Part shown: positions 54,924-63,983 of the stretch, piece after piece
Numbering within the stretch: the stretch's first letter is position 1
Layout of the letters: the number at the start of each line of letters is the position of its first letter
Source: Buttiauxella agrestis
GTDB taxonomy: Bacteria > Pseudomonadota > Gammaproteobacteria > Enterobacterales > Enterobacteriaceae
Assembly: GCF_900446255.1 (NCBI RefSeq)
Contig: NZ_UIGI01000001.1
Span: forward strand, 124,001 to 188,000
DNA: 64,000 nucleotides
Reading direction: 5' to 3'
The notes under the pieces: model-generated
What the model was told of the DNA's origin: nothing
Seen by the model: only the letters and a program-made list of their open reading frames with translations
Databases searched by the model: none
Made by a program: the position numbers and the translations under genes

Positions 54924-56129
54924 ATGATTACTTTACTGTACTCCTTGATGTTTGTTATCTCTATATACATGCCTGTGATACGCTTTTCTGGAATGCCGTT
55001 TCTACTGTCAGATTTGATTCTGGGTGTAGTTTTTCTGTTCTCATTATTTAAACTTACGCAGCATAAAGAAATTCAAATACCCCCCTTTTTACTCATGACT
55101 CCATTTTTATTTGGATTCATGTTGATTCTTATAAGGAGTATTTATGGTTCTTTTGAACTAAAAGACCTTATAATTCCTATAATTCATTTGAAAATGTTCC
55201 TGTTTGTTTTTTCCTCTTTCACATTATGGACGAGTATAAATAAAAAGGTTGTCTTTAAAGTTGTATATTACAGTATATTAGTGCAATTGTGTGTGGCGAC
55301 ACTTCAGAAACTTGGAATGCAAGGTTTTGCAACTGGATTTTTTTATAATATAGCGGTTAATAATGCAATGAGTAACGTCTATTATGGCGGTGATGTTGCA
55401 CATATAATATCAACGCATTTAAACGTAACATTTAGGCCAATTGGTTTTATTGGTTCGCCAACAATATTGGCCACTTACTTTGTCATAATATTCCACTTGT
55501 TTGATCTATGTTCACCTGGTGTCAGATTTAAGTCGCTGGTTTATTACTCATTGCTTTTATGCTTCAGTAAGATTACCTTAATTGGTTTTTTTGTTTCAAA
55601 CAATATTGTTCTACCAATAATAAATTATAACTTCAAAAAGATATTTATATCATTGATGTCTTCTTTTATCATTATTGCCGCTTTCTTAATATTTATTAGC
55701 TATAACGAAAGGATGAATGATTATTTTATGCTTTTTATTAATGGCGATGATTATGGTGTAACGCATAGAATTTCAGTTATTGATTTCATGTCAGGGCTAA
55801 ACATAACGCAGATATTCTTTGGTGTTGGGGGCAGTACTAGCTTTATTTTTGACAGTGGTTTCTTGCTGACCATTTACAGATTTGGGATTGTTTATTTATT
55901 AATTGTATATATGACTTATTTCATGGTTTTAAAGAAATTCTCCTATAATAAATCACACGTTTTTTTACTAATAATGTTCATATTGACTGATTTGACAATT
56001 GGCTCATTCCATAATCAGATGTTCTTTTACCTTATAGCGTTCAGTATATTGTACTCAAAGTATATGTATGAAATGTCAAGTATTCCTTCTAAAACTGTGC
56101 GTGAGAAAAATGTTAGTCAAATTAATTAA
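54924..56129 (+). CDS. Putative O-antigen/capsule polymerase (Wzy-like)
   Basis: A 401-residue integral membrane protein with about ten to eleven hydrophobic segments, no known enzyme motif, and a long loop with FRPIGFIGSP near residue 170. That pattern, the AT-rich composition and the place after wzc suit a Wzy polymerase, which joins repeat units in the periplasm. Sequence alone cannot prove it. The ATG lacks a clear ribosome binding site, so the start is uncertain. It overlaps the next gene by 20 bases. Confidence 0.65.
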   Translation: MITLLYSLMFVISIYMPVIRFSGMPFLLSDLILGVVFLFSLFKLTQHKEIQIPPFLLMTPFLFGFMLILIRSIYGSFELKDLIIPIIHLKMFLFVFSSFTLWTSINKKVVFKVVYYSILVQLCVATLQKLGMQGFATGFFYNIAVNNAMSNVYYGGDVAHIISTHLNVTFRPIGFIGSPTILATYFVIIFHLFDLCSPGVRFKSLVYYSLLLCFSKITLIGFFVSNNIVLPIINYNFKKIFISLMSSFIIIAAFLIFISYNERMNDYFMLFINGDDYGVTHRISVIDFMSGLNITQIFFGVGGSTSFIFDSGFLLTIYRFGIVYLLIVYMTYFMVLKKFSYNKSHVFLLIMFILTDLTIGSFHNQMFFYLIAFSILYSKYMYEMSSIPSKTVREKNVSQIN

Positions 56130-57309
56130 GCTTTGTAAATATATTGATCAGTTTTCTTTCGCAGCTTTAAATGTTGGAATGATTTTTTTTGCATCCCGAT
56201 TTCTTGATAATTCCCAAGCAGCTAAATATATAATTATAAATTCTTACTCTTCCTTTAGTCTGGTGGTAATTGTATCACTAGTAATTTCACCATTTTGGGT
56301 TTTTAGTGTAGAGAGAAAAAATCAAGGTTATCATTACAGACTGTCTTTAAAATTGACGATTTTGATAAGTTTTATATCAGCGACACTACTCTCCTCATTC
56401 ATGTTCTATAGTGAACAAGACTGGAGGTACGGTCTGTTAATTTTTGGTTTATCAGTTTGCTATCCTTTGTATGATTTTTTGCGCCGTAGTCTCTATATTG
56501 TTAAGAAGGAATTTATCTCAGCAATACTTTCGGCGTTACTATTGTTGGTCTCAACGCTGAGTTATTGCCTGATGTATTTTTGTGGCGTGCGTGAAGCTGG
56601 AGATTATCTTTCAGCTCTCATCTTCATAATGAGCTTTATATCTTTGATAATAATTTTCATTAATAATAAAAACTATCATTCATATCCTTTTGAGGAGGAT
56701 CTTAAAAAAATACTTCTTGAGTACTGGACAATAGGTAAATGGTCGGCAGCCTCAATGCTTTGTTTTTGGATTATTACGCAAGGCAGTTTTATTTACCTTG
56801 AAAAAGTAATTGATAATGAACAGTTGGTGTTTACCAGGCTTGCATTGAGCCTGGCGGGAATAATAGCTATATACTTTTCAGCAGTAGAAAATAAGCTCAT
56901 GCCTGAAATTAGAGGGATAATATACAGTGGAGATTCAAATCTACTGATCTCCCTATGGAGAAGTTATTTTAAAAACGGGTTGATTATTTCATTCGTATGC
57001 ACTCTATTTGTCATTTTGTTCTATATTATATTTTTCGACATCAATCAATATCAGTTGTCTATCATATTACTTATGTGTTTGTATCAATCCATTAGCGGTA
57101 TTTTTAAATTTAGTTCATTCCACCTTAAAGCTAAAAAGCTTCATCGATCTGTATTTTTCTGTAATCTTATTTCAGTAATAATTGTAGTTTTATTTTATAT
57201 GGATGTAGGCATAGATAACTCATTTTCATTGCCATTAATTATATTAGCTAACGGGATTGTAAGTTCTTTATTGTATGGCTATTTTTTACATATTAACCGA
57301 GGTGTATAA
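56110..57309 (+). CDS. Putative polysaccharide flippase (Wzx-like)
   Basis: A 399-residue membrane protein with about twelve hydrophobic segments and few charged residues in them, as in MOP-family Wzx flippases, which move undecaprenyl-linked repeat units across the inner membrane. The N-terminus MLVKLIKLCKYIDQFSFAAL is typical. I chose the ATG at 56110 over one 14 codons upstream; the frame overlaps the wzy-like gene by 20 bases. Confidence 0.7.
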   Translation: MLVKLIKLCKYIDQFSFAALNVGMIFFASRFLDNSQAAKYIIINSYSSFSLVVIVSLVISPFWVFSVERKNQGYHYRLSLKLTILISFISATLLSSFMFYSEQDWRYGLLIFGLSVCYPLYDFLRRSLYIVKKEFISAILSALLLLVSTLSYCLMYFCGVREAGDYLSALIFIMSFISLIIIFINNKNYHSYPFEEDLKKILLEYWTIGKWSAASMLCFWIITQGSFIYLEKVIDNEQLVFTRLALSLAGIIAIYFSAVENKLMPEIRGIIYSGDSNLLISLWRSYFKNGLIISFVCTLFVILFYIIFFDINQYQLSIILLMCLYQSISGIFKFSSFHLKAKKLHRSVFFCNLISVIIVVLFYMDVGIDNSFSLPLIILANGIVSSLLYGYFLHINRGV

Positions 57310-57311
57310 CA

Positions 57312-58286
57312 TTGTTTTTTGATAACGCATCATCAAAAATAGGGATTTTGAACACAAGTATTTGTTCAATGAATATTGGTGATTTCATCATCATGGATTC
57401 GGCATATAAACAAATTTCAAAAATTTTCCCTCAGTCACAGAAAGTGCATTTCCCTACCCATGAAAGAATTACTCGTGTGGGAATGAAAAGACAAAAAGAA
57501 ATCTCAATCAATATTCTTTGCGGTACTAATTGTCTCAATTCCTCCATGTTATTACACAGACAATGGAATGTTGATCTTTATAACGCCTTCTTTATGAAAG
57601 AAGTGATTACTTTAGGTGTTGGTTGGACTAATTATCAGGATAAGCCTGGTCCTTACACCTCTTTTTTATTGAGGCACATTCTCAGTAACACCCATATGCA
57701 TTCTGTCCGGGATTCATATACCGAAAAGCTTTTGAAAAGTGCCGGCATAACGAATGTTGTCAATACTGCCTGTGCGACAATGTGGGATTTAACAGAAGAT
57801 CACTGCGCACAAATCGTTCCTAAAAAATCTAAGGATGTAATATTTACGCTGACTGATTATAGGAAAGATTATGCAAAAGATTTGATCCTGATTGAAGCGT
57901 TAAAGAAATCATATGATGATGTCTACTTTTGGGTGCAAGGCTCTCAGGATTATGAGTACTTCCAGTCATTTGGTTGTTTAATTAATGGTATTAAAGTTGT
58001 ACCAGCAAACCTTTCCGACTTCGATTACGTCTTAGAGAATGTTCCGTCTATAGATTATGTTGGAACACGTTTGCACGCGGGTATCCGAGCTTTACAGAAA
58101 TTAAGAAGAAGTATTATTATTTCTGTTGATAACCGGGCAGAAGAAAAAAGAAAAGACTTTAATCTGTATGTTATCTCACGAGATCTTTGCGTTGACGAAT
58201 ATGTGAGTATTTTCAACGAGGAACATAGCGCTAATATTTCTTTGCCGCTTAAATCGATTGAGCTATGGAAATCTCAGTTTGAATAA
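57312..58286 (+). CDS. Polysaccharide pyruvyltransferase-family protein
   Basis: A 324-residue cytoplasmic protein with the layout of the PS_pyruv_trans family: NIGDFIIMDSAYKQI near the N-terminus, HSVRDSYTEKLLK in the middle and YVGTRLHAGIRALQK near residue 255. Members add ketal pyruvate to a sugar, though some act otherwise. The start is a TTG with GAGG nine bases upstream; no ATG fits as well. It would give the polymer an acidic group. It overlaps the next gene by eight bases. Confidence 0.75.
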   Translation: MFFDNASSKIGILNTSICSMNIGDFIIMDSAYKQISKIFPQSQKVHFPTHERITRVGMKRQKEISINILCGTNCLNSSMLLHRQWNVDLYNAFFMKEVITLGVGWTNYQDKPGPYTSFLLRHILSNTHMHSVRDSYTEKLLKSAGITNVVNTACATMWDLTEDHCAQIVPKKSKDVIFTLTDYRKDYAKDLILIEALKKSYDDVYFWVQGSQDYEYFQSFGCLINGIKVVPANLSDFDYVLENVPSIDYVGTRLHAGIRALQKLRRSIIISVDNRAEEKRKDFNLYVISRDLCVDEYVSIFNEEHSANISLPLKSIELWKSQFE

Positions 58287-59331
58287 AAATATTCTTTTTT
58301 TGGTCTCTTCTTTAACAAGAGGAGGGCCAATAAATCAACTTTATGAACTTATTAGTAGTGAAGCATTTCAGGATTGCCGCAGCACAATTTCAATAATTTC
58401 CTTATCTTCTTTGGATGTGAATAAATCTCGCGCTTTGGATTTCATAAAATTGGGGTGTCACGTAGAGTCATTTAACAATGATTCTTATGATTTTTTGAAA
58501 CTTTCAAGAAAAATAGTTTCATTCATAAAAACTAATGACATTGATGTCGTGGTTTCACAAGGGATAAGATCTGACGTTTCTTTATCGCTTGTTCTCAATA
58601 AGATAAAAGCAAAATGTTATTGTATTTTGCATAACTATATAGGACCGGACTATAAGTTAACATATGATAAGTTGATATCGAGATTGATGATTAACTTTCA
58701 TTTATATGCATTGAGGCGATTAAATGTAATTTCCGTTTCAAAAAGCGTCGCAGACTATGTAAAGCAAAATTATAATCTTACAAGCACACCTATAAAAAAT
58801 GGGGTGCGTTCTGTTGATTACACTCCTTCTACAGTTGAACACTCGCCCGTCAAGTTGATTTATGTTGGTGTAGTGAATAAAAGAAAGAGAGTGAAAGAGT
58901 TAGTCGAATGCTGTAATCAGTTAGAGCACGACAATGTTGTCCTAAGCATTGTCGGAAGTTGTGAGAGTAATAACCTGAATAAAAAAGACAAGAACGCAAT
59001 ATATCTTGGGCAAAGAAATGATATTCCTGAACTTCTTTCACAGAACCATATCTTTGTTTCTTTTTCGGCTTTCGAAGGTCTACCTATGGCTGCATTAGAA
59101 GCATTGGCGATGGGTACTCCTTGCATTTTGTCAGATATTCCACCGCATAAAGAGATCATTGGAATAAGCCCGAGTTTTGGTTGTATTTGTGATATTAACG
59201 ATCCCAAGTCCCTTAGCGATGTGATAAAGCATTGCTTAACTTTAAATCCGCTTGATATAAAGCGTGACTTTGATCTTTTCTTATCTTCAGAGGTCATGGC
59301 GAATTCCTATTATGGGATTTTAATGAAATAA
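58279..59331 (+). CDS. GT4-type glycosyltransferase
   Basis: A 350-residue GT-B enzyme. The N-terminus NILFLVSSLTRGGPINQLYEL is the glycine-rich acceptor-domain start, and LIYVGVVNKRKR begins the C-terminal domain (about residue 195). The donor-site EX7E-like segment is FEGLPMAALEALAMG. The most likely start is TTG at 58279 inside the end of the preceding gene; TTG at 58258 would add seven residues. The sugar transferred cannot be told. Confidence 0.8.
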   Translation: MNKNILFLVSSLTRGGPINQLYELISSEAFQDCRSTISIISLSSLDVNKSRALDFIKLGCHVESFNNDSYDFLKLSRKIVSFIKTNDIDVVVSQGIRSDVSLSLVLNKIKAKCYCILHNYIGPDYKLTYDKLISRLMINFHLYALRRLNVISVSKSVADYVKQNYNLTSTPIKNGVRSVDYTPSTVEHSPVKLIYVGVVNKRKRVKELVECCNQLEHDNVVLSIVGSCESNNLNKKDKNAIYLGQRNDIPELLSQNHIFVSFSAFEGLPMAALEALAMGTPCILSDIPPHKEIIGISPSFGCICDINDPKSLSDVIKHCLTLNPLDIKRDFDLFLSSEVMANSYYGILMK

Positions 59332-59394
59332 CCGTCGTATAGTAGGCATCTATAAATTTGATTAATTTTTTTCTACTATTGAGAATGGACTAAT

Positions 59395-60207
59395 ATGAAG
59401 AATAAAATATCAGTTATTATGAGTTTATATAAAAATGATACACCTGAGTACGCCACTGCTGCGATAGAAAGTTTATTATCACAAGATGTTTATTGCGATA
59501 TATTGATTTATCGGGATGGTAAGGTGAGTGATGCCTTGCAGGCGGTACTTGATGGCTATTCTGAAAACACTCGATGCAAAATATTCGAATTTGATGAAAA
59601 TAAAGGACTGGCAAGTGCGTTAAATTATTTAATTGAGCGTTGTCTGGAGGGGGGCTATAAGTTTATTGCTCGTATGGATAGTGATGATATTTCGCATCCT
59701 GATAGACTCCTCAAACAAATGAATTATATGAAAACATGTAGTGATATTGACGTATTGGGGACGTCTTGTCATGAATTTGGCGCTAATTTTGCTTTAGACC
59801 AAAAGCATCTTCCTCTTTGCCATAATGATTTATTGAAGTTCAGCATTATCAGATGCCCTTTTATTCATCCATCCGTCATGTTCCGCCGCAAAGTTTTCGA
59901 GAAAGGTTTCCGTTATCCGGTGGATACTACGTTAACTGAAGACATGGCATTATGGTTCTACCTGTTACATAACGGCTTTAGATTTGCCAATATTAAAGAC
60001 GTACTGCTGGACTATCGGCTTGATGAGGATACTGTCCATCGCAGAAAAGGATTTAGCAAAGCGTTGAGTGAAATAAAGCTAAGAAGTAAATATATGTGGG
60101 TGTTAAAGCAAACCTCAATAAGAAATATATTATTCATATATTCTCGCATCGTATTTCATTTAATGCCAGCCCACCTTTTACGTATTGCTTATAAATGGGC
60201 GAGATAA
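59395..60207 (+). CDS. GT2-type glycosyltransferase
   Basis: A 270-residue GT-A enzyme. The N-terminal SVIMSLYKND fold, the DxD-like RMDSDDISHPDRL (about residues 97-109) and the TEDMALWFYLLHNG segment with catalytic ED are as in family 2 (WcaA-like) transferases. It is the last gene of the AT-rich part. Donor and acceptor are unknown. Confidence 0.85.
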   Translation: MKNKISVIMSLYKNDTPEYATAAIESLLSQDVYCDILIYRDGKVSDALQAVLDGYSENTRCKIFEFDENKGLASALNYLIERCLEGGYKFIARMDSDDISHPDRLLKQMNYMKTCSDIDVLGTSCHEFGANFALDQKHLPLCHNDLLKFSIIRCPFIHPSVMFRRKVFEKGFRYPVDTTLTEDMALWFYLLHNGFRFANIKDVLLDYRLDEDTVHRRKGFSKALSEIKLRSKYMWVLKQTSIRNILFIYSRIVFHLMPAHLLRIAYKWAR

Positions 60208-60309
60208 GTTAACAACCTCTCTTTAATTATAATCATTTAATAGATAGCGTTCCTGTTAAGCCCCTTTGTTCATTAATGGAGTTTCTGAATATACCAGAAA
60301 GGATATCCT

Positions 60310-61749
60310 GTGTGTTCGTTAAAAGATAATGTTATTCGTGTCACCGTCAGTATTACCTTATTAAGTATCAGCATCGCAACAAATGCATCGGGATTACTTT
60401 TACCCGATGAAATGCTGCGCAACGATCTGGCCTTTTTGTCGGAAAGGGGAATTATCAACCTCGGTCTTTCCACCTGGCCTCTTAGCCAGGATGAGGTTGA
60501 AAGGGCGCTGAAAAATGCCCGAACGCAAAATGCATCTGAGCGCGTGGTTTTACAACGAGTCGATCATCGGTTGGCAGCCCTGAAATCCAACGCGCGAATC
60601 ACCGCTCACTCATTTAGCCATGAGACTGGTACACCGCAGGAATTTGCCGATTCAGTTTATGCCGGACAAGATCTTTCGCTGGCGTTGAATCTCGGCGGCG
60701 AAGAATGGGACGTGCATTTGCAGGGCAACGCAGAAGCAGACATGCAGATAAGCAATGGTTCCCGTTTCAACCTCAACAGTTCTTATGCCGGATTGAAGTT
60801 TTTTAATCAGTGGTTAGCTTTCGGGCAGATCCCACAATGGTGGGGAGCGGGCTATGAGGGCAGCCTTATTCGTTCTGATGCAGCACGTCCGGTCACAGGA
60901 TTTTTAATGCAGCGTGCAGAACAAACTGCCCCCGTAACCTGGTGGTTGAACTGGATTGGGCCATGGCAATATCAACTGACTGCAGGCGAACTCAATCAAT
61001 ACACTGCGGTCCCTCATACGCTACTCACCGGTGGACGAGTGACTTTTGCCCCGCTGTCATCACTTGAACTTGGTGCGTCGCGCATGATGCAGTGGGGAGG
61101 AGATGGTAGATCAAAGTCATTCAGTACATTTATGGATGGTATAACCGGGCAAGATAACACCGGTACCGGTAATGAACCGGGCAACCAGTTGGCCGGTTTT
61201 GATTTCAAATTGAAGCTTCAGCCCACGCTTGGGTGGCCAGTCAACTTTTATGGTCAGATTATTGGAGAAGACGAAGCAGGTTTCATGCCTAGCGGAAATC
61301 TCTTCCTCGGTGGCGTAGAAGGCCATCATATAGTCGGAAAAGATGCCATTAACTGGTATGTGGAAGCTCATGATACGCGCAGAAACTTCGGGCGCTTGGG
61401 TTCCAGCTACACCCATCATATTTACACCGATGGCTATTATCAGCAGGGATATCCATTGGGTGATGCTATTGGTGGTGATGGGCGGCTACTTGCAGGCAAG
61501 GTGGAACTGGCTACTGAAGACAGCCAGCGCTGGAGTGCTCGTTTGGTTTACGCCAGGGTCAATCCTGAAAGTAAGGATATTAACCAGGCTTTCCCTCGGT
61601 CAGATACTCTGACAGGGCTGCAACTCGGCTGGAGCGGAGATGTTTATCGCTCGGCGAGGCTGAAAATGGGCATCTGGTACACCGAAGCAAAACACAGTGA
61701 TAACGACGCCGGTGTGGGCGTCGGGGCGGAGATTCCGTTCAACTGGTAA
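60310..61749 (+). CDS. wzi: Outer-membrane capsule assembly protein Wzi
   Basis: Beta-barrel lectin that holds group 1 capsule at the cell surface, 479 residues. A signal peptide ends near TNASG. Family segments LLLPDEMLRNDLAFLSERG, GQIPQWWGAGYEGSL and the closing VGVGAEIPFNW are present. The start is a GTG with AAGGA upstream. Base composition returns to that of the host chromosome. In Klebsiella and E. coli K30 wzi is ahead of wza; here it is at the far end. Confidence 0.93.
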   Translation: MCSLKDNVIRVTVSITLLSISIATNASGLLLPDEMLRNDLAFLSERGIINLGLSTWPLSQDEVERALKNARTQNASERVVLQRVDHRLAALKSNARITAHSFSHETGTPQEFADSVYAGQDLSLALNLGGEEWDVHLQGNAEADMQISNGSRFNLNSSYAGLKFFNQWLAFGQIPQWWGAGYEGSLIRSDAARPVTGFLMQRAEQTAPVTWWLNWIGPWQYQLTAGELNQYTAVPHTLLTGGRVTFAPLSSLELGASRMMQWGGDGRSKSFSTFMDGITGQDNTGTGNEPGNQLAGFDFKLKLQPTLGWPVNFYGQIIGEDEAGFMPSGNLFLGGVEGHHIVGKDAINWYVEAHDTRRNFGRLGSSYTHHIYTDGYYQQGYPLGDAIGGDGRLLAGKVELATEDSQRWSARLVYARVNPESKDINQAFPRSDTLTGLQLGWSGDVYRSARLKMGIWYTEAKHSDNDAGVGVGAEIPFNW

Positions 61750-61789
61750 GATTGTGCTTAAATTACCGTACTGCGGATAAACCGCTTCG

Positions 61790-61864
61790 TAGGTCGGATA
61801 AGTACGGCGTCATCCGGCACCACTGGCGAAAATAGTGGATGACGCTAACGCTTATCCAACCTAC
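61790..61864. repeat. BIME between convergent wzi and mcp
   Basis: TAGGTCGGATAAGTACGGCG with GTCATCCGGC faces GGATGACGCTAACGCTTATC and CAACCTA, forming a long inverted pair. Confidence 0.8.
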
Positions 61865-61918
61865 AAAACCGGTTTATCACCTTTTAAATTGCCAGGTGTT
61901 GGTAAAAGCAAAGTGCCT

Positions 61919-63853
61919 TTAGAATTCTACCCAATTATCTCTATTGTTCGGTGCGGATTTTTTGCTCGGCACTTGAGCAATGACGTAGTTGGCTGCTGGG
62001 CGAGTTTCTGTTTCATCGACTTGCGTTTTTGACACTCGAAATATCGACACCACCTTCTCAAGTTGCACGGCTTGTTCTTCTAACGAACTGGCTGCTGCGG
62101 AAGATTCTTCGACCAACGCCGCATTTTGCTGCGTAGTGGTATCCATTTCTGCCATCGCCTGCGCAATCTGCGCAATACCGCGGCTCTGTTCATCCGTGGC
62201 GGCGGCAATCTCACTCATAATATCCCGCACCTGGATGACTGAAGTTTCGATGTTATCCATCGCCACACCTGCACCTTCCACCAGACGGAAGCCCGAGTCG
62301 ACATACGACGCCGACTCATGAATTAGCGCTTCAATCTCTTTCGCCGACTGCGCACTGCGCTGCGCCAGGTTGCGCACTTCGCCAGCGACTACCGCAAAAC
62401 CTTTCCCTTGATCCCCTGCTCGTGCCGCTTCCACTGCCGCATTCAACGCCAGGATATTGGTCTGGAAGGCGATGCTATTAATCACCGTGGTGATTTCAGA
62501 AATACGGTGCGAGCTGTTCTGCACGTTTTTCATGGTGTCGATAACCATCTTCGAAATCTGGCTACCTTCATTGGCTTTTTGCGAGGCCGCTTCCGCAAGT
62601 TGGCGCGCATGTCGGGCGTTTTCGGCATTGAGCGCCACGGTTGAGGTCAGCTCTTCCATACTGGCGGCGGTTTCAACCACGGCGGCAGATTGCTGCTCGG
62701 TACGCGAAGATAAGTCAATGTTCCCGGCGGCAATTTCAGATGACGAACGGGCCACGCTATCCACGCCATCACGCACATTTTGAATAATATTTTTCAGGTT
62801 GTTATTCATCGTCGCCACGGCCTGCATCAACAAACCAGGTTCATCGCGACGCTGGCTTTCCAGTGTGCCGGTAAGGTCACCTTTAGCGATTTGTTCAGCA
62901 ACCAGTAAGGTTTCATTGAGCGGACGGGTGATGGAGCGAGTCATTGCATACGCAATGAGAATGCCAAGCAATATGCCAATAATGGCGACAATCTCCATTT
63001 CACGTTCTGCTTTAACCACCACGTCTTCAGCCGCTTTCTGCTGGAGGAGATATAAGGTGTTAATTGTGCGAGTCAGTTCCACTGCGCTGTTGGTTAGTTT
63101 GATTGAGAGGGAATTCTGTAGCTTCCAGGCTTCGCGATAACTGGAAAGATTGGCAGAAAAACGCTGAATTTCAGTCACGCCTCTTGCCACCCAGCTTTGA
63201 TCTGCCGCTGACAATACAGGTAACAACTGTTGTGCAAGAGCGGTTCCGGCTGTTAAGCGGGCCTGCATCGTTTGTTCTAAGCCCTCACTTGGTTTGAGTT
63301 TGAAATCGTTAAGCGAAGAGTCGATGTCGTTCCAGCTAAATCCTAGCTGTGATACCAGGGTTTTTTGCGCGTCTGGCAGCGCATCGTTGCGGCTCAATTT
63401 ATCTGCCAGCACCGATTTTTTATATAAATCCTGCGAATTCATATGATCTTCAATGCTCTTCTTTTGATTCAGAGCATTAATGAACGGTGCGGTATTCGCC
63501 ATATAATTATTCACCGCACTTTCAGTTTTCAGTAGCGCAGCGAGTCCCTGCGGGGACCATTTTAATTTCTTAAGTTTAGCAATCTGCTCCATCATGCCAT
63601 TCAGGGAATGGTTATTCTGTTCAAGATATTGTAGATCGTAGGTATATTGATAATTGGTACGGCTTAAGCGCGCAACGGTCAGGTCGTTATTTAACTCGCT
63701 GGTTATTGCACTTTTATTAATTTTGTCCTGAATGTCATTTAAGCCAATCATTGCCGAGATAACAATAATAATGGTGACTAAAAAGACAATTGCGAAGCCT
63801 AAGTATAGCTTCTTGCTAACTTTTAAATTTGAGAAAGCGTTAAATATACTCAT
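61919..63853 (-). CDS. Methyl-accepting chemotaxis protein
   Basis: Transmembrane chemoreceptor of 644 residues. TM1 is near residues 15-37, a mostly helical periplasmic sensor of about 250 residues follows, then TM2 (about 288-310), HAMP (SITRPLNETLLVAEQ) and the signalling domain with the hairpin tip IAFQTNILALNAAVEAARAG, which binds CheA and CheW. The C-terminus NWVEF resembles the CheR-tethering pentapeptide. The sensor is longer than Tar/Tsr four-helix bundles and could be of the helical bimodular (HBM) kind; the ligand is unknown. It converges on wzi. Confidence 0.93.
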   Translation of the reverse strand: MSIFNAFSNLKVSKKLYLGFAIVFLVTIIIVISAMIGLNDIQDKINKSAITSELNNDLTVARLSRTNYQYTYDLQYLEQNNHSLNGMMEQIAKLKKLKWSPQGLAALLKTESAVNNYMANTAPFINALNQKKSIEDHMNSQDLYKKSVLADKLSRNDALPDAQKTLVSQLGFSWNDIDSSLNDFKLKPSEGLEQTMQARLTAGTALAQQLLPVLSAADQSWVARGVTEIQRFSANLSSYREAWKLQNSLSIKLTNSAVELTRTINTLYLLQQKAAEDVVVKAEREMEIVAIIGILLGILIAYAMTRSITRPLNETLLVAEQIAKGDLTGTLESQRRDEPGLLMQAVATMNNNLKNIIQNVRDGVDSVARSSSEIAAGNIDLSSRTEQQSAAVVETAASMEELTSTVALNAENARHARQLAEAASQKANEGSQISKMVIDTMKNVQNSSHRISEITTVINSIAFQTNILALNAAVEAARAGDQGKGFAVVAGEVRNLAQRSAQSAKEIEALIHESASYVDSGFRLVEGAGVAMDNIETSVIQVRDIMSEIAAATDEQSRGIAQIAQAMAEMDTTTQQNAALVEESSAAASSLEEQAVQLEKVVSIFRVSKTQVDETETRPAANYVIAQVPSKKSAPNNRDNWVEF

Positions 63854-63983
63854 GTTTTATCCATTAATGGCGGCCAGGCCTTTGGTGAGCGTTGTTTTTT
63901 AAAATTGCTATCATTCTAATAATACAAGTGTGGGCTTTTATAAATACCCTCATCAACACTGGATTAACGAACGGAGAGGTCGC

